This document shows positions 52,360 through 62,057 of a stretch of 64,000 nucleotides of DNA, piece after piece; position 1 is the first letter of the stretch, and each line of letters starts with the position of its first letter. Source of the stretch: Rhodalgimonas zhirmunskyi (GTDB lineage: Bacteria; Pseudomonadota; Alphaproteobacteria; Rhodobacterales; Rhodobacteraceae); the NCBI GenBank assembly GCA_030848925.1, contig JANFFA010000002.1, positions 372,001 through 436,000 on the forward strand, given 5' to 3'. The notes beneath the pieces are model-generated. The model searched no databases, was not told the origin of the DNA, and saw only the letters and a list, made by a program, of their open reading frames with translations. The translations under genes and the position numbers were made by a program.

Positions 52360-53163
52360 TCAGCTATAGGCGATTGCCAGAAGCACAACGCCTAAGCCGA
52401 CACGATAGATCACGTAGGGCGTGAAGCTGACGGATTTGAGCAGCCGCATCATCAGCGACAGCGCGAGCAGCGCCGAGACGAAGGCAAAGGCGGCGGCGAT
52501 GGCGCCGTTTTTCGCGGCTTCGAGATCGGCATCGCGGGCCACTTCGAGCCCGAGCAATGTGCCGGACGCAAAGATGATCGGGATCGACATCAGCATCGCG
52601 ATCTTGGCCGCGTCGGGGCGATCATAGCCCAGCATCCGCGCGCCGGTGATGCAGATGCCCGAGCGCGAGGTGCCGGGTACCAGCGCCACGGCCTGCCAGA
52701 GGCCGAGCTTTACCGCATCGCGGAAGGTCCAGTCGGTGTCCTTTCGGGTGGTGGCGCCCTTCTGATCCGCCCAATAGAGAAGCAGGCCGAACAAAAGCAT
52801 CGTCCAGCCGATCACCTTCATCGAGCGCATTTCATCAGAGAGGCCCGTGAGGTTGAGGAACAGCCCGAAAGCAATCGCCGGGATCGTGGCGATCATCAGA
52901 AGGAAGGCGAGGCGCGAACCGTAGGTGTCGACCTTGCCCGTCAGCATCCGGGGCACGCCCGCAAGGCCCACGCGCACATCCGACCAGAAATAGATCACCA
53001 CGGCGAACAGCGTGCCGACATGCACCGCCACGTCGATCACCTGTCCCTGATCGGCCATGCCGGTGAGTTGCGGCAAGAGGATGAGGTGGCCGGAAGAGGA
53101 CACCGGCAAAAACTCGGTTATCCCTTGGATCAGGGCCACGAGAATCAGCTGGAATAGGGTCAT
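52360..53163 (-). CDS. uppP: Undecaprenyl-diphosphate phosphatase
   Basis: UppP recycles the lipid carrier for peptidoglycan and surface polysaccharides. The 267-residue membrane protein has the N-terminal 'LIQGITEFLPVSSSGHLILLPQL' motif (E and S/GH residues of the active site), eight predicted helices, and 'ALVPGTSRSGICITGARMLGYDR' containing the second catalytic region (PGTSRSG). It is full length. The next gene upstream, gltD, is divergent across 222 bp that contain a palindrome. Confidence 0.95.
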   Translation of the reverse strand: MTLFQLILVALIQGITEFLPVSSSGHLILLPQLTGMADQGQVIDVAVHVGTLFAVVIYFWSDVRVGLAGVPRMLTGKVDTYGSRLAFLLMIATIPAIAFGLFLNLTGLSDEMRSMKVIGWTMLLFGLLLYWADQKGATTRKDTDWTFRDAVKLGLWQAVALVPGTSRSGICITGARMLGYDRPDAAKIAMLMSIPIIFASGTLLGLEVARDADLEAAKNGAIAAAFAFVSALLALSLMMRLLKSVSFTPYVIYRVGLGVVLLAIAYS

Positions 53164-53226
53164 GCGCCTGCCTTTTGACTGCTGGTTTGCAGCTATAAAT
53201 CGCGGTGGGAAAAAGGGAAGGCATGA

Positions 53227-53249
53227 TTTAGGTCCTGATCGGACCTAAA
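53227..53249. promoter_or_regulatory. Perfect 9-bp inverted repeat between uppP and gltD
   Basis: TTTAGGTCC (53227-53235) and GGACCTAAA (53241-53249) are separated by TGATC. It lies in the divergent control region of uppP and gltD. The lack of a T run in either direction argues against a terminator, so an operator is more likely. Confidence 0.45.
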
Positions 53250-53385
53250 ATTCGCTCACATTCATGCTTTTGCGTCAGTCTTTCTGTCATTTTTCGAAAT
53301 ATAGGTCAGTATAGCTGACTTTTCATTCTTTGAGCGGTGCAGTAAGAGCGCTCTGACCAAGTTTTGAATTCAGGAGCAGTAGGCA

Positions 53386-54819
53386 ATGGCCAAGCAACCC
53401 ATGCTCAAGTTCGTGTCCGTCGAGCGGGACATGCCGGAGAAGCGCGGCGCGGAAACGCGCAAGGACGATTTCCACGAAATCTATGCCGAATTCGCCGACG
53501 CGAAGGCGCGCGAGCAGGCCAGCCGGTGCAGCCAGTGCGGCGTGCCGTATTGCCAATCGCATTGCCCGTTGCACAACAACATTCCCGATTGGCTTCGGAT
53601 GACGGCGACCGGGCGGCTGGAAGAGGCCTATGAGCTGAGCCAGAGCACCAATACCTTTCCCGAGATCTGTGGCCGGATCTGTCCGCAGGACCGCCTGTGC
53701 GAGGGCAACTGCGTGATCGAGCAATCGGGCCATGGCACCGTGACGATCGGCTCGGTCGAGAAATACATCACAGATACGGCGTGGGAAAAGGGCTGGGTCA
53801 AGCCGCCCTCTCCGACGGCTGAGCGCAAGGAAAGCGTGGGCATCATCGGCGCGGGGCCCGGTGGCCTTGCCGCCGCCGACCGGCTGCGCCGGGCCGGGGT
53901 GCAGGTGACGGTTTATGACCGTTATGACCGTGCCGGCGGGCTGATGACCTATGGCATTCCGGGGTTCAAGCTTGAGAAAGACATCGTCATGCGGCGGGTC
54001 GAGCAGCTCGAACAGGGTGGCGTGACCTTCAAGATGAACTGCGCCGTGGGCGAGGACATCTCGTTTGCTGACATTCGCAAAGCGCATGATGCCGTGATCA
54101 TCGCCACCGGCGTTTACAAAAGCCGCGACCTGCAAGGGCCGGGCGCGGGCGCGAAGGGGATCGTGAAGGCGATTGATTACCTGACCGCTTCGAACCGGCT
54201 GAACTTTGGCGACGAGGTGCCGGAAATCAAGGACGGCACGCTTTATGCCGAGGGCAAGAAAGTGGTCGTGATTGGCGGCGGCGATACCGCGATGGACTGT
54301 GTGCGCACGGCGATCCGGCAGGGCGCGGAAAGCGTGAAGTGCCTGTATCGTCGTGACCGGGCCAACATGCCCGGCTCGCAGCGCGAAACCGCCAACGCCG
54401 AGGAAGAAGGCGTAATCTTTGAATGGCTGAGCGCGCCCAAGGGCTTTGCCGGGGACAGCGTGACCGGCGTGATGGTGCAGAAGATGCGGCTTGGCCCGCC
54501 CGATGTGACCGGACGCCAATCGCCCGAGGTGATCGAGGGTGCGGATTACGTCGAAGAGGCCGACCTTGTGATCAAAGCGCTCGGCTTTGAGCCGGAAGAC
54601 CTTCCGACGCTGTGGGACCAGCCCGAACTGGCCGTGACTCGCTGGGGCACGGTGAAAGCGCAATATGGCAGCGGCGAGACCGAGATGGATGGCGTTTACG
54701 CGGTGGGTGACATCGTGCGCGGTGCCTCCCTCGTCGTTTGGGCGATCAAGGACGGGCGCGATTGCGCCGATGCGATCCTTGCCAAGATGAACAGCGCCGC
54801 CGCCATCGCCGCCGAGTGA
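53386..54819 (+). CDS. gltD: Glutamate synthase small subunit
   Basis: GltD feeds NADPH electrons to GltB in ammonia assimilation. The 477-residue protein has the N-terminal cysteine cluster 'CSQCGVPYCQSHCPLHNNIPDWL' and 'CGRICPQDRLCEGNCVIEQ' (two 4Fe-4S clusters), the FAD site 'GIIGAGPGGLAAADRLRRAG' and the NADPH site 'VVVIGGGDTAMDC'. The gene precedes gltB by 44 bp, the reverse of the order in E. coli. An in-frame start 22 bp upstream lies in a different frame and is ignored. Confidence 0.97.
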   Translation: MAKQPMLKFVSVERDMPEKRGAETRKDDFHEIYAEFADAKAREQASRCSQCGVPYCQSHCPLHNNIPDWLRMTATGRLEEAYELSQSTNTFPEICGRICPQDRLCEGNCVIEQSGHGTVTIGSVEKYITDTAWEKGWVKPPSPTAERKESVGIIGAGPGGLAAADRLRRAGVQVTVYDRYDRAGGLMTYGIPGFKLEKDIVMRRVEQLEQGGVTFKMNCAVGEDISFADIRKAHDAVIIATGVYKSRDLQGPGAGAKGIVKAIDYLTASNRLNFGDEVPEIKDGTLYAEGKKVVVIGGGDTAMDCVRTAIRQGAESVKCLYRRDRANMPGSQRETANAEEEGVIFEWLSAPKGFAGDSVTGVMVQKMRLGPPDVTGRQSPEVIEGADYVEEADLVIKALGFEPEDLPTLWDQPELAVTRWGTVKAQYGSGETEMDGVYAVGDIVRGASLVVWAIKDGRDCADAILAKMNSAAAIAAE

Positions 54820-54863
54820 GATTTTCGCCCGCGCAGACGGGCCCCTGCAGAAAGGGAAAAGAC

Positions 54864-57800
54864 ATGACGAAATATGATGAAAACTGGGCCGTCGCCGAAG
54901 AAGCCAAGCGCCAGTGGATGAACGAAAACGGTATGTTCCGCGAAGAGCACGAGCATTCGTCCTGCGGCGTGGGCCTTGCCGTGAGCATCGACGGCAAGCC
55001 GAGCCGGAAGGTTGTGGAAGCCGGGATTACCGCGCTGAAGGCGATCTGGCACCGGGGTGCTGTGGATGCGGACGGCAAGACCGGCGATGGCGCGGGGATC
55101 CACCTGCAAATTCCGGCGGCGTTCTTTTATGACCAGATCCGCCGCACCGGTCACGAGCCGCGGATGGATCAACTGATCGCCGTGGGGCAGGTTTTCCTGC
55201 CGCGCACGGATTTTCAGGCGCAGGAAACCTGCCGGACGATCGTGGAAACCGAAGTTCTGCGGATGGGCTACTACATCTATGGCTGGCGCCATGTTCCGGT
55301 GAACATCGACTGCCTTGGCGAAAAGGCCAACGCGACGCGCCCCGAGATCGAGCAGATCCTGATTTCCAACTCGAAAGGCGTGGACGAAGAGGTTTTTGAG
55401 CGCGAGCTTTACGTCATCCGCCGCCGGATCGAGAAAGCGGCGGCCAAGGCCGGTGTACAGGGGCTTTACCTGTGTTCGCTGTCCTGCCGGAGCGTGATCT
55501 ACAAGGGGATGATGCTGGCCGAGCAGGTGGCGGAATTCTATCCCGACCTTCTGGATGAGCGGTTCGAGAGCAACTATGCGCTGTATCACCAGCGTTACAG
55601 CACCAACACCTTCCCGCAGTGGTGGTTGGCCCAACCGTTCCGCATGTTGGCGCATAACGGTGAGATCAACACGATCAAGGGCAACATCAACTGGATGAAA
55701 AGCCACGAGATCCGCATGGCGAGCAGCGCCTTTGGCGATCTGGCCGAGGATATCAAGCCGATCATCCAGACCGGCAGCTCGGACTCGGCGGCGCTGGATG
55801 GCGTGTTCGAGGTTCTGGTGCGGGCCGGGCGCAATGCGCCGATGGCCAAGACGATGCTGGTGCCGGAAAGCTGGAGCAAGCAGGCGGTGGAACTGCCCGA
55901 GGCATGGCGCGACATGTATTCTTATGTGAACTCGGTCATGGAGCCGTGGGACGGCCCCGCCGCGCTGGCGATGACCGATGGTCGCTGGGTCTGTGCCGGG
56001 CTTGACCGTAACGGACTGCGCCCGATGCGCTACGTGGTGACGGGCGACGGGATGCTGATCGCCGGGTCGGAAGCGGGCATGGTGCCGGTGGACGAGGCAT
56101 CGGTGAAGGAAAAAGGCGCGCTTGGGCCGGGTCAGATTCTGGCCGTGGATACCAAAGAGGGCAAGCTTTACCACGACACCGAGATCAAGAACAAACTGGC
56201 CGCGAGCCAGCCGTTCGGCGATTGGGTCGAAAAGATCGCAGAACTCGACGTGCGGATGGCCGGCATCGACGAACATGCGATGTTCGAAGGCGAAGAGTTG
56301 CGCAAGCGGCAGATCGCGGCCGGTTACACGCTGGAAGAGCTTGAACAAATCCTGAGCCCGATGGCCGAGGACGGCAAAGAGGCGCTGGCCTCGATGGGGG
56401 ACGATACGCCCAGCGCGGTGCTGTCGACCAAATACCGCCCGTTGAGCCACTTCTTCCGGCAGAACTTCAGCCAGGTGACCAATCCGCCAATCGACAGTTT
56501 GCGCGAATTCCGGGTGATGAGCCTCAAGACGCGGTTCGGCAACCTCAAGAACGTGCTGGACGAGAGCAGCGCGCAGACCGAAATCCTTGTTCTGGAAAGC
56601 CCGTTCGTCGGCAACGCCGAGTGGGACGAGTTGACCAACGTGTTCAAAAGCGAGCTGGTCGAGATCGACTGCACCTTCCCCGCAGGCGGCAATCAAGGCG
56701 CGCTGCGCGAGGCGCTGGCGCGGATCAAGGCCGAGGCCGAGGATGCCGTGCGGTCGGGTGCCGGGCATCTTGTCCTGACCGACCACATGCAGGGCGAAGG
56801 CCGCGTGCCGATGCCGATGATTTTGGCCACCAGCGCGGTTCATTCCGGGCTGACCGAGAAAGGTTTGCGCACCTTCTGTTCGCTGGCGGTGCGTTCGGCC
56901 GAATGTATCGATCCGCATTACTTTGCGGTGCTGGTAGGCTGTGGCGCGACGGTGGTGAACCCCTACCTTGCCGAGGACAGCATCGCCGACCGGATCAAGC
57001 GCGGCCTGCTGGACGGCAGCCTGACCGAGAATGTCGCGCGCTATCGCGAGGCAATCGATCAGGGCCTGTTGAAGATCATGGCGAAGATGGGGATTTCGGT
57101 GATTTCGTCCTATCGTGGCGGCCTGAACTTCGAGGCTGTGGGCCTGTCCCGCGCGGTCTGTGCCGAGTTCTTCCCCGGTATGCTGAGCCGGATTAGCGGC
57201 ATCGGCATTTCGGGCATCCAGAAGAAGATCGAGGATATCCATGCCAAGGGCTGGCTGTCGGGCACCAACGTGATGCCGGTCGGCGGGTTCTACAAGGCGC
57301 GCAATTCGGGCGAGACCCACGCATGGGGCGCGCGCACGATGCACATGATGCAGATGGCCTGCAACAAGGCGAGTTTCGAGCTTTGGAAGCAGTATTCGGC
57401 GGCGATGAAAGCCAACCCGCCGATCCACCTGCGTGACCTGCTGGCGATCAAGCCGCTGGGCAACCCGGTGCCGATCGAAGAGGTGGAAAGCATCACCGCG
57501 ATCCGCAAACGCTTTGTCACGCCGGGGATGTCGCTGGGCGCGCTTTCGCCCGAGGCGCACAAGACGCTGAACGTGGCGATGAACCGCATCGGCGCGAAGT
57601 CCGACAGCGGCGAGGGTGGCGAAGATCCGGCGCATTTCGTGCCCGAGCCGAATGGCGACAACCCGTCGGCCAAGATCAAGCAGGTGGCCTCCGGTCGCTT
57701 TGGCGTGACGGCGGAATACCTGAACCACTGTGAGGAGCTGGAAATCAAGGTGGCGCAGGGCGCAAAGCCCGGTGAGGGCGGCCAGTTGCCCGGCATGAAG

Positions 57801-59402
57801 GTGACCGACCTGATCGCGCGGCTGCGCCATTCGACCAAGGGCGTGACCCTGATCAGCCCGCCGCCGCACCACGATATCTATTCGATCGAGGATTTGGCGC
57901 AGCTGATCTATGACCTGAAGCAGATCAACCCGCGAGCCAAGGTGACGGTGAAGCTGGTGGCCTCGAGCGGTGTGGGCACGATTGCCGCCGGTGTGGCCAA
58001 GGCCAAGGCGGATGTGATCCTGATTTCCGGGCATAACGGAGGCACGGGCGCGTCGCCCGCAACGTCGATCAAATATGCCGGGCTGCCGTGGGAGATGGGC
58101 CTGACCGAGGCGCACCAAGTGCTTGCCATGAACAAGCTGCGCGGGCGGGTGACGCTGCGCACGGATGGCGGGCTGCGCACCGGGCGCGATATCGTGATGG
58201 CCGCGATGATGGGGGCCGAGGAATACGGCATCGGCACCGCCGCCTTGATCGCGATGGGCTGTATCATGGTGCGTCAATGCCAGAGCAACACCTGCCCGGT
58301 TGGTGTCTGCACCCAAGATCCGGCGCTGCGTGAGAAGTTCACCGGCAATGCCGACAAGGTGGTGAACCTGATCACCTTCTATGCGCAGGAAGTGCGGGAA
58401 ATCCTTGCCGAGATCGGCGCGCGGAGCCTTGACGAGGTGATCGGGCGGGCCGACCTGTTGAGCCAGGTCAGCCGGGGCGCAGAGCATCTGGACGATCTGG
58501 ACCTCAACCCGCTTCTGATCACGGTCGATGGCGCGAAGGACATCGTTTACGACCGCTACAAGAAGCGCAACAAGGTGCCCCATACGCTGGACGCGGAAAT
58601 CGTGCGAGATGCGCATCGCTTCCTTGAAGACGGCGAGAAGATGCAACTTTCCTATGCCGTGCAGAACACGCACCGGACCGTGGGCACGCGGGTTTCCTCG
58701 CATATCGTCAAGAATTTCGGGATGCGCAACGCGTTGCAGCCCGATCACCTGACGGTGAAGCTGACCGGGAGTGCGGGGCAATCGCTCGGGGCGTTTGCCG
58801 CGCCGGGGCTGAAGATCGAGGTTGCAGGCGATGCCAACGACTATGTCGGCAAGGGTCTTTCGGGAGGGACGATCGTGGTGCGGCCACCGATGGCCAGCCC
58901 GCTGGTGGCAAGCGAGAACACGATCATCGGCAACACGGTGCTTTACGGCGCGACCGATGGCTACCTGTTCGCAGCAGGCCGCGCGGGCGAGCGTTTCGCT
59001 GTGCGCAACTCGGGCGCGAAAGTGGTGGTCGAAGGCTGTGGCAGCAACGGCTGTGAATACATGACCGGCGGCATCGCCGTGATCCTTGGTGGGATCGGGG
59101 CCAACTTCGGTGCCGGGATGACCGGCGGCATGGCCTATCTGCACGACCCCGAGGGGCGGGCGCTTGACCTGATGAACCTTGAGACGCTGGTCACCTGCCC
59201 GGTGACGGTGGATCATTGGGAGCATGAGCTGAAAGGCCTGATCGAGCGGCACGCGGCGGAAACCGGAAGCGCAAAGGCGGCGGATATCCTGCAGCATTGG
59301 GATCTTGAGAAGAGCAATTTCCTTCAGATCTGTCCCAAGGAAATGCTCAAGCACCTGCCCGCGCCGCTGAGCGTGGAAGAGGGCGCTATCCCGGCTGAGT
59401 AA
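54864..59402 (+). CDS. gltB: Glutamate synthase large subunit
   Basis: GltB makes glutamate from glutamine and 2-oxoglutarate. The 1,512-residue precursor has a 33-residue propeptide before nucleophile C34 ('HEHSSCGVGL'), the amidotransferase domain ('LYHQRYSTNTFPQWWLAQPFRMLAHNGEINTI'), the central domain, the FMN/synthase domain with 'SGEGGEDPAHF', 'KPGEGGQLPGMKV', 'SGHNGGTGASPATSIKYAGLPWEMGL' and cysteine cluster 'CIMVRQCQSNTCPVGVCTQD', and a C-terminal beta-helix with 'YGATDGYLFAAGRAGERFAVRNSGA'. AAAGGGAAAAG precedes the ATG at 54864. A terminator follows. Confidence 0.98.
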   Translation: MTKYDENWAVAEEAKRQWMNENGMFREEHEHSSCGVGLAVSIDGKPSRKVVEAGITALKAIWHRGAVDADGKTGDGAGIHLQIPAAFFYDQIRRTGHEPRMDQLIAVGQVFLPRTDFQAQETCRTIVETEVLRMGYYIYGWRHVPVNIDCLGEKANATRPEIEQILISNSKGVDEEVFERELYVIRRRIEKAAAKAGVQGLYLCSLSCRSVIYKGMMLAEQVAEFYPDLLDERFESNYALYHQRYSTNTFPQWWLAQPFRMLAHNGEINTIKGNINWMKSHEIRMASSAFGDLAEDIKPIIQTGSSDSAALDGVFEVLVRAGRNAPMAKTMLVPESWSKQAVELPEAWRDMYSYVNSVMEPWDGPAALAMTDGRWVCAGLDRNGLRPMRYVVTGDGMLIAGSEAGMVPVDEASVKEKGALGPGQILAVDTKEGKLYHDTEIKNKLAASQPFGDWVEKIAELDVRMAGIDEHAMFEGEELRKRQIAAGYTLEELEQILSPMAEDGKEALASMGDDTPSAVLSTKYRPLSHFFRQNFSQVTNPPIDSLREFRVMSLKTRFGNLKNVLDESSAQTEILVLESPFVGNAEWDELTNVFKSELVEIDCTFPAGGNQGALREALARIKAEAEDAVRSGAGHLVLTDHMQGEGRVPMPMILATSAVHSGLTEKGLRTFCSLAVRSAECIDPHYFAVLVGCGATVVNPYLAEDSIADRIKRGLLDGSLTENVARYREAIDQGLLKIMAKMGISVISSYRGGLNFEAVGLSRAVCAEFFPGMLSRISGIGISGIQKKIEDIHAKGWLSGTNVMPVGGFYKARNSGETHAWGARTMHMMQMACNKASFELWKQYSAAMKANPPIHLRDLLAIKPLGNPVPIEEVESITAIRKRFVTPGMSLGALSPEAHKTLNVAMNRIGAKSDSGEGGEDPAHFVPEPNGDNPSAKIKQVASGRFGVTAEYLNHCEELEIKVAQGAKPGEGGQLPGMKVTDLIARLRHSTKGVTLISPPPHHDIYSIEDLAQLIYDLKQINPRAKVTVKLVASSGVGTIAAGVAKAKADVILISGHNGGTGASPATSIKYAGLPWEMGLTEAHQVLAMNKLRGRVTLRTDGGLRTGRDIVMAAMMGAEEYGIGTAALIAMGCIMVRQCQSNTCPVGVCTQDPALREKFTGNADKVVNLITFYAQEVREILAEIGARSLDEVIGRADLLSQVSRGAEHLDDLDLNPLLITVDGAKDIVYDRYKKRNKVPHTLDAEIVRDAHRFLEDGEKMQLSYAVQNTHRTVGTRVSSHIVKNFGMRNALQPDHLTVKLTGSAGQSLGAFAAPGLKIEVAGDANDYVGKGLSGGTIVVRPPMASPLVASENTIIGNTVLYGATDGYLFAAGRAGERFAVRNSGAKVVVEGCGSNGCEYMTGGIAVILGGIGANFGAGMTGGMAYLHDPEGRALDLMNLETLVTCPVTVDHWEHELKGLIERHAAETGSAKAADILQHWDLEKSNFLQICPKEMLKHLPAPLSVEEGAIPAE

Positions 59403-59424
59403 TCGGCGGCCAGACATGACATGA

Positions 59425-59457
59425 CCCCGCCCCGGCGCAACGCTTGGGCGGGGTTTT
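59425..59457 (+). terminator. Rho-independent terminator after gltB
   Basis: CCCCGCCC (59425-59432) pairs with GGGCGGGG (59446-59453) around a 13-base loop and is followed by TTTT (with more T after CA). It ends the gltDB transcript. Confidence 0.85.
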
Positions 59458-59503
59458 CATTTTGGTGGTTTTCAACAAGGGCAAAGGCCGTATAGCTGGA
59501 CCC

Positions 59504-60235
59504 GTGGCAAAAACGAGCAAGAAAAAACCCGCGCGCAAGCCGCGCAAGGAGAAGGCGAAACTGCCCTTCTGGCGACGCTGGCGGCGCTGGGTTTTTCGCA
59601 CGTTCCTTGTGGTCATTGCCTTGGTGTTGGGGCTGATCGCGCTGAATCAGGTGATCAATCCGGGCCAGACGTTCTACATGCGCTCGGAAGCGAAGCGGCT
59701 GGGCGGGGTCGATCACATCTGGGTGCCGCTCGAAGAGGTCGCACCGGTGATGGCGCGGTCCGTCGTGGCGGCGGAGGATGCGAATTTCTGTCTGCACTGG
59801 GGGTTTGACGTGGAGGCGATCCGCGCGGCGCTGGAAGAGGGCGGCGGGCGGGGGGCCTCGACGATCAGCCAGCAGGTGGTGAAGAACGTCTATCTCTGGC
59901 AGGGGCGGAACTGGCTTCGCAAAGCGCTTGAGGCGGTGCTGACGCCGGTGGTGGAGACGTTCTGGACCAAGCGGCGGATCATCGAGGTTTACCTGAACGT
60001 GGCCGAGTTTGACGAAGGGGTGTTCGGTATCGACGCCGCCGCACAGCACTATTTCGGCGTGACGCCCGCGAAGCTGACCCCGGTGCAGGCGGCGCGGCTG
60101 GCGGCGGTGCTGCCCAATCCGAAGGCGCGCTCGGCGTCGAAGCCGACTAAAACGCTGCGCCGCAGGGCGCAACGCATCCTCGACGGGGCGGAGACAATCC
60201 GCCGGGATGGGCGGGCGGCTTGCTTCGAGGATTGA
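59504..60235 (+). CDS. mtgA: Monofunctional biosynthetic peptidoglycan transglycosylase
   Basis: MtgA polymerises lipid II outside the inner membrane. The 243-residue protein has a basic N-terminus (AKTSKKKPARKPRKEK), one helix ('RTFLVVIALVLGLIALNQVI') and the GT51 domain with 'VPLEEVAPVMARSVVAAEDANFCLHWGFD', 'RGASTISQQVVKNVYL', 'KALEAVLTPVVETFWTKRRIIEVYLNVAEF' and 'GIDAAAQHYFG'. The GTG at 59504 is chosen. A TTG at 59444 would start in the terminator stem. No strong ribosome site is evident. The two catalytic glutamates fall in 'AAEDANF' and 'IIEVYLN'. Confidence 0.88.
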   Translation: MAKTSKKKPARKPRKEKAKLPFWRRWRRWVFRTFLVVIALVLGLIALNQVINPGQTFYMRSEAKRLGGVDHIWVPLEEVAPVMARSVVAAEDANFCLHWGFDVEAIRAALEEGGGRGASTISQQVVKNVYLWQGRNWLRKALEAVLTPVVETFWTKRRIIEVYLNVAEFDEGVFGIDAAAQHYFGVTPAKLTPVQAARLAAVLPNPKARSASKPTKTLRRRAQRILDGAETIRRDGRAACFED

Positions 60236-60291
60236 AAAAGCCCGCATAAAAGGGCATTGAAGATCAGATACTCCCAGCAGTGAAATATCCC

Positions 60292-60957
60292 ATGGCCACG
60301 CTTTATCACGTTCCGCTTTCGCCCTTTTGCCGCAAGGTCAGGTTGAGTCTGGCCGAGAAGCGCATCGAATGCGAGTTGATCGAAGAACGCTATTGGGAAC
60401 AGGACGCCGATTTCCTGCGCCGCAATCCGGCAGGCAAGGTGCCGGTTCTAAAGATCGACGGCATGGTGATGGCCGAAAGCGCGGCAATCTGCGAATACCT
60501 CGAGGATGCCTATCCCGAGATTTCGCTGATGCCGAAAGACCCGGTGGGGCGCTATGAAGTGCGTCGGCTGGTGGGTTGGTTCGACGACAAGTTCCACAGC
60601 GAAGTGACGTCGAAACTGGTTTACGAGCGGGTCAACAAGAAGGTGATGAAGCAGGGCTATCCGGATTCCAAGAACGTGAAATTCGGGGCGCAGCGGATCA
60701 AGTATCACCTTGATTACATGGCGTGGTTGCTGGATCAGCGGCGCTGGCTGGCGGGAGACGTGATGACGCTGGCGGATTTTGCCGCGGCGGCGCATCTTTC
60801 GTCGCTCGACTATATCTCGGACGTGGACTGGAACCGGAGCGAGGTGGTGAAGGACTGGTATGCGAAGATCAAATCGCGACCGGCGTTCCGCTCAATCCTG
60901 GCCGACCAGGTGCCAGGGTTCCTGCCGCCGCAGCATTACGCCGATCTGGATTTCTAA
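60292..60957 (+). CDS. Glutathione S-transferase family protein
   Basis: The 221-residue protein shows the thioredoxin-fold N-terminal domain 'LYHVPLSPFCRKVRLSLAEKRIECELIEE' (SPFC with the S/C position near residue 12), then 'GKVPVLKIDGMVMAESAAICEYLEDAYPE' with the cis-proline (VPV) and the ES glutathione contact. An all-helical C-terminal domain follows with 'LAGDVMTLADFAAAAHLSSLDYISDVDW'. This resembles the beta/theta-like GSTs of proteobacteria. The ATG at 60292 is used (GTG at 60280 is possible). Substrate unknown. Confidence 0.87.
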   Translation: MATLYHVPLSPFCRKVRLSLAEKRIECELIEERYWEQDADFLRRNPAGKVPVLKIDGMVMAESAAICEYLEDAYPEISLMPKDPVGRYEVRRLVGWFDDKFHSEVTSKLVYERVNKKVMKQGYPDSKNVKFGAQRIKYHLDYMAWLLDQRRWLAGDVMTLADFAAAAHLSSLDYISDVDWNRSEVVKDWYAKIKSRPAFRSILADQVPGFLPPQHYADLDF

Positions 60958-60966
60958 AACCAGACC

Positions 60967-61015
60967 TTGGGGGCGCTGCCCCCAAACCCCCGGAGTATTT
61001 CTGGAAAAATGAAAG
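60967..61015 (+). repeat. Dispersed palindrome repeat, copy 3
   Basis: TTGGGGGC (60967-60974) pairs with GCCCCCAA (60978-60985), followed by ACCCCCGGAGTATTT, variable bases and AAATGAAA. It matches copies at 5455 and 11984 in layout. Its terminal ATGAA at 61009-61013 is the start of the next gene. Confidence 0.85.
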
Positions 61016-62043
61016 AGACCCCCGATCTGAAAGCCCGGCTGGTGGCGCAAGCGCAGGCCGAGGGGTTTTCGGCGTGTCGGGTATGTCGGCCGTGGGACGT
61101 GGGGCATGTGGCCGATGGGCTTGGCGCATATTTACAGGCCGGGCATCACGGCACGATGGGCTGGATGGAGGAGCGGGTGCATTGGCGCAGCGATCCGGCA
61201 ACGCTTTGGCCCGAGGCGCGTTCGGTGATCATGCTGGCTGAGAATTACGGGATGGGCGGCGGCGCAAAAGGGGCAAGTTCGGCAGGATTAGTGTCTGTTT
61301 ATGCGCGCAACAGGGACTATCATGATGTTCTGAAGAAACGGCTGAAGCGGCTGGCGCGCTGGCTGATCGCGGAGGCCGGGGGCGAGTTGAAGGTGTTTGT
61401 CGACACCGCGCCGGTGCCGGAAAAGCCGCTGGGGCAGGCGGCGGGACTGGGATGGCAGGGCAAGCATACGAATTTGGTGAGTCGGGATCTGGGCAGCTGG
61501 TTTTTTCTGGGCTCGGTTTTCACCACACTGGACCTTCCAGTGGACGAGGCGGAGCGCGATCATTGTGGATCGTGCCGGGCCTGCCTTGATGCCTGTCCGA
61601 CCGGGGCCTTTCCCGCGTCGTACAAGATCGATGCGCGGCGCTGCATTTCCTACCTGACGATTGAGCATAAGGGGCCGGTGGACGAAGAGCTTCGCCCGCT
61701 GATGGTGAATTGGATTTACGGCTGTGATTTGTGTCTTGATGCCTGTCCGTGGAACAAGTTTGCGAAAAATGCCCGCGAGGTGAAATACCACGCGCGGCCC
61801 GAGTTGATCGCGCCGCCGCTGGCCGAATTGGCCGGGTTGGACGATGCCGGGTTTCGCGCAAAATTCTCGGGCTCGCCGATCAAGCGGATCGGGCGGGGGC
61901 GGTTCGTACGAAACGTGCTTTATGCGATCGGGAATTCGGGCGATCCGGCACTTTTGCCGGTGGCGCGGGGGCTTTGCGAAGACGAAGAGCCGGTGGTGGC
62001 GGATGCGGCGCGCTGGGCTGTGGGCCGTTTGACCCGGGCGTAG
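61009..62043 (+). CDS. queG: Epoxyqueuosine reductase QueG
   Basis: QueG performs the last step of tRNA queuosine synthesis with cobalamin and two iron-sulfur clusters. The 344-residue protein carries '[30 protein letters not shown]', '[28 protein letters not shown]', the cluster motifs '[37 protein letters not shown]' and '[14 protein letters not shown]', and a C-terminal HEAT-like region. The ATG at 61009 lies inside the palindrome repeat; the frame is open further upstream only through repeat DNA, so the start appears donated by the repeat. Confidence 0.94.
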   Translation: MKETPDLKARLVAQAQAEGFSACRVCRPWDVGHVADGLGAYLQAGHHGTMGWMEERVHWRSDPATLWPEARSVIMLAENYGMGGGAKGASSAGLVSVYARNRDYHDVLKKRLKRLARWLIAEAGGELKVFVDTAPVPEKPLGQAAGLGWQGKHTNLVSRDLGSWFFLGSVFTTLDLPVDEAERDHCGSCRACLDACPTGAFPASYKIDARRCISYLTIEHKGPVDEELRPLMVNWIYGCDLCLDACPWNKFAKNAREVKYHARPELIAPPLAELAGLDDAGFRAKFSGSPIKRIGRGRFVRNVLYAIGNSGDPALLPVARGLCEDEEPVVADAARWAVGRLTRA

Positions 62044-62057
62044 CGCGCCGCTTTGAT

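Noticed and set aside
54696-59417. Reverse-strand frame of about 1,570 codons opposite gltB
   Set aside because: It is antisense to a full-length glutamate synthase gene; composition is His/Arg/Gln-rich without motifs, typical of shadows.
59444-59503. Upstream TTG start for mtgA
   Set aside because: It would place the start inside the gltB terminator stem and adds residues unlike the family.
60967-61008. Longer N-terminus for queG through the repeat
   Set aside because: The extra 14 codons are palindrome-repeat DNA and the family starts near the ATG at 61009.
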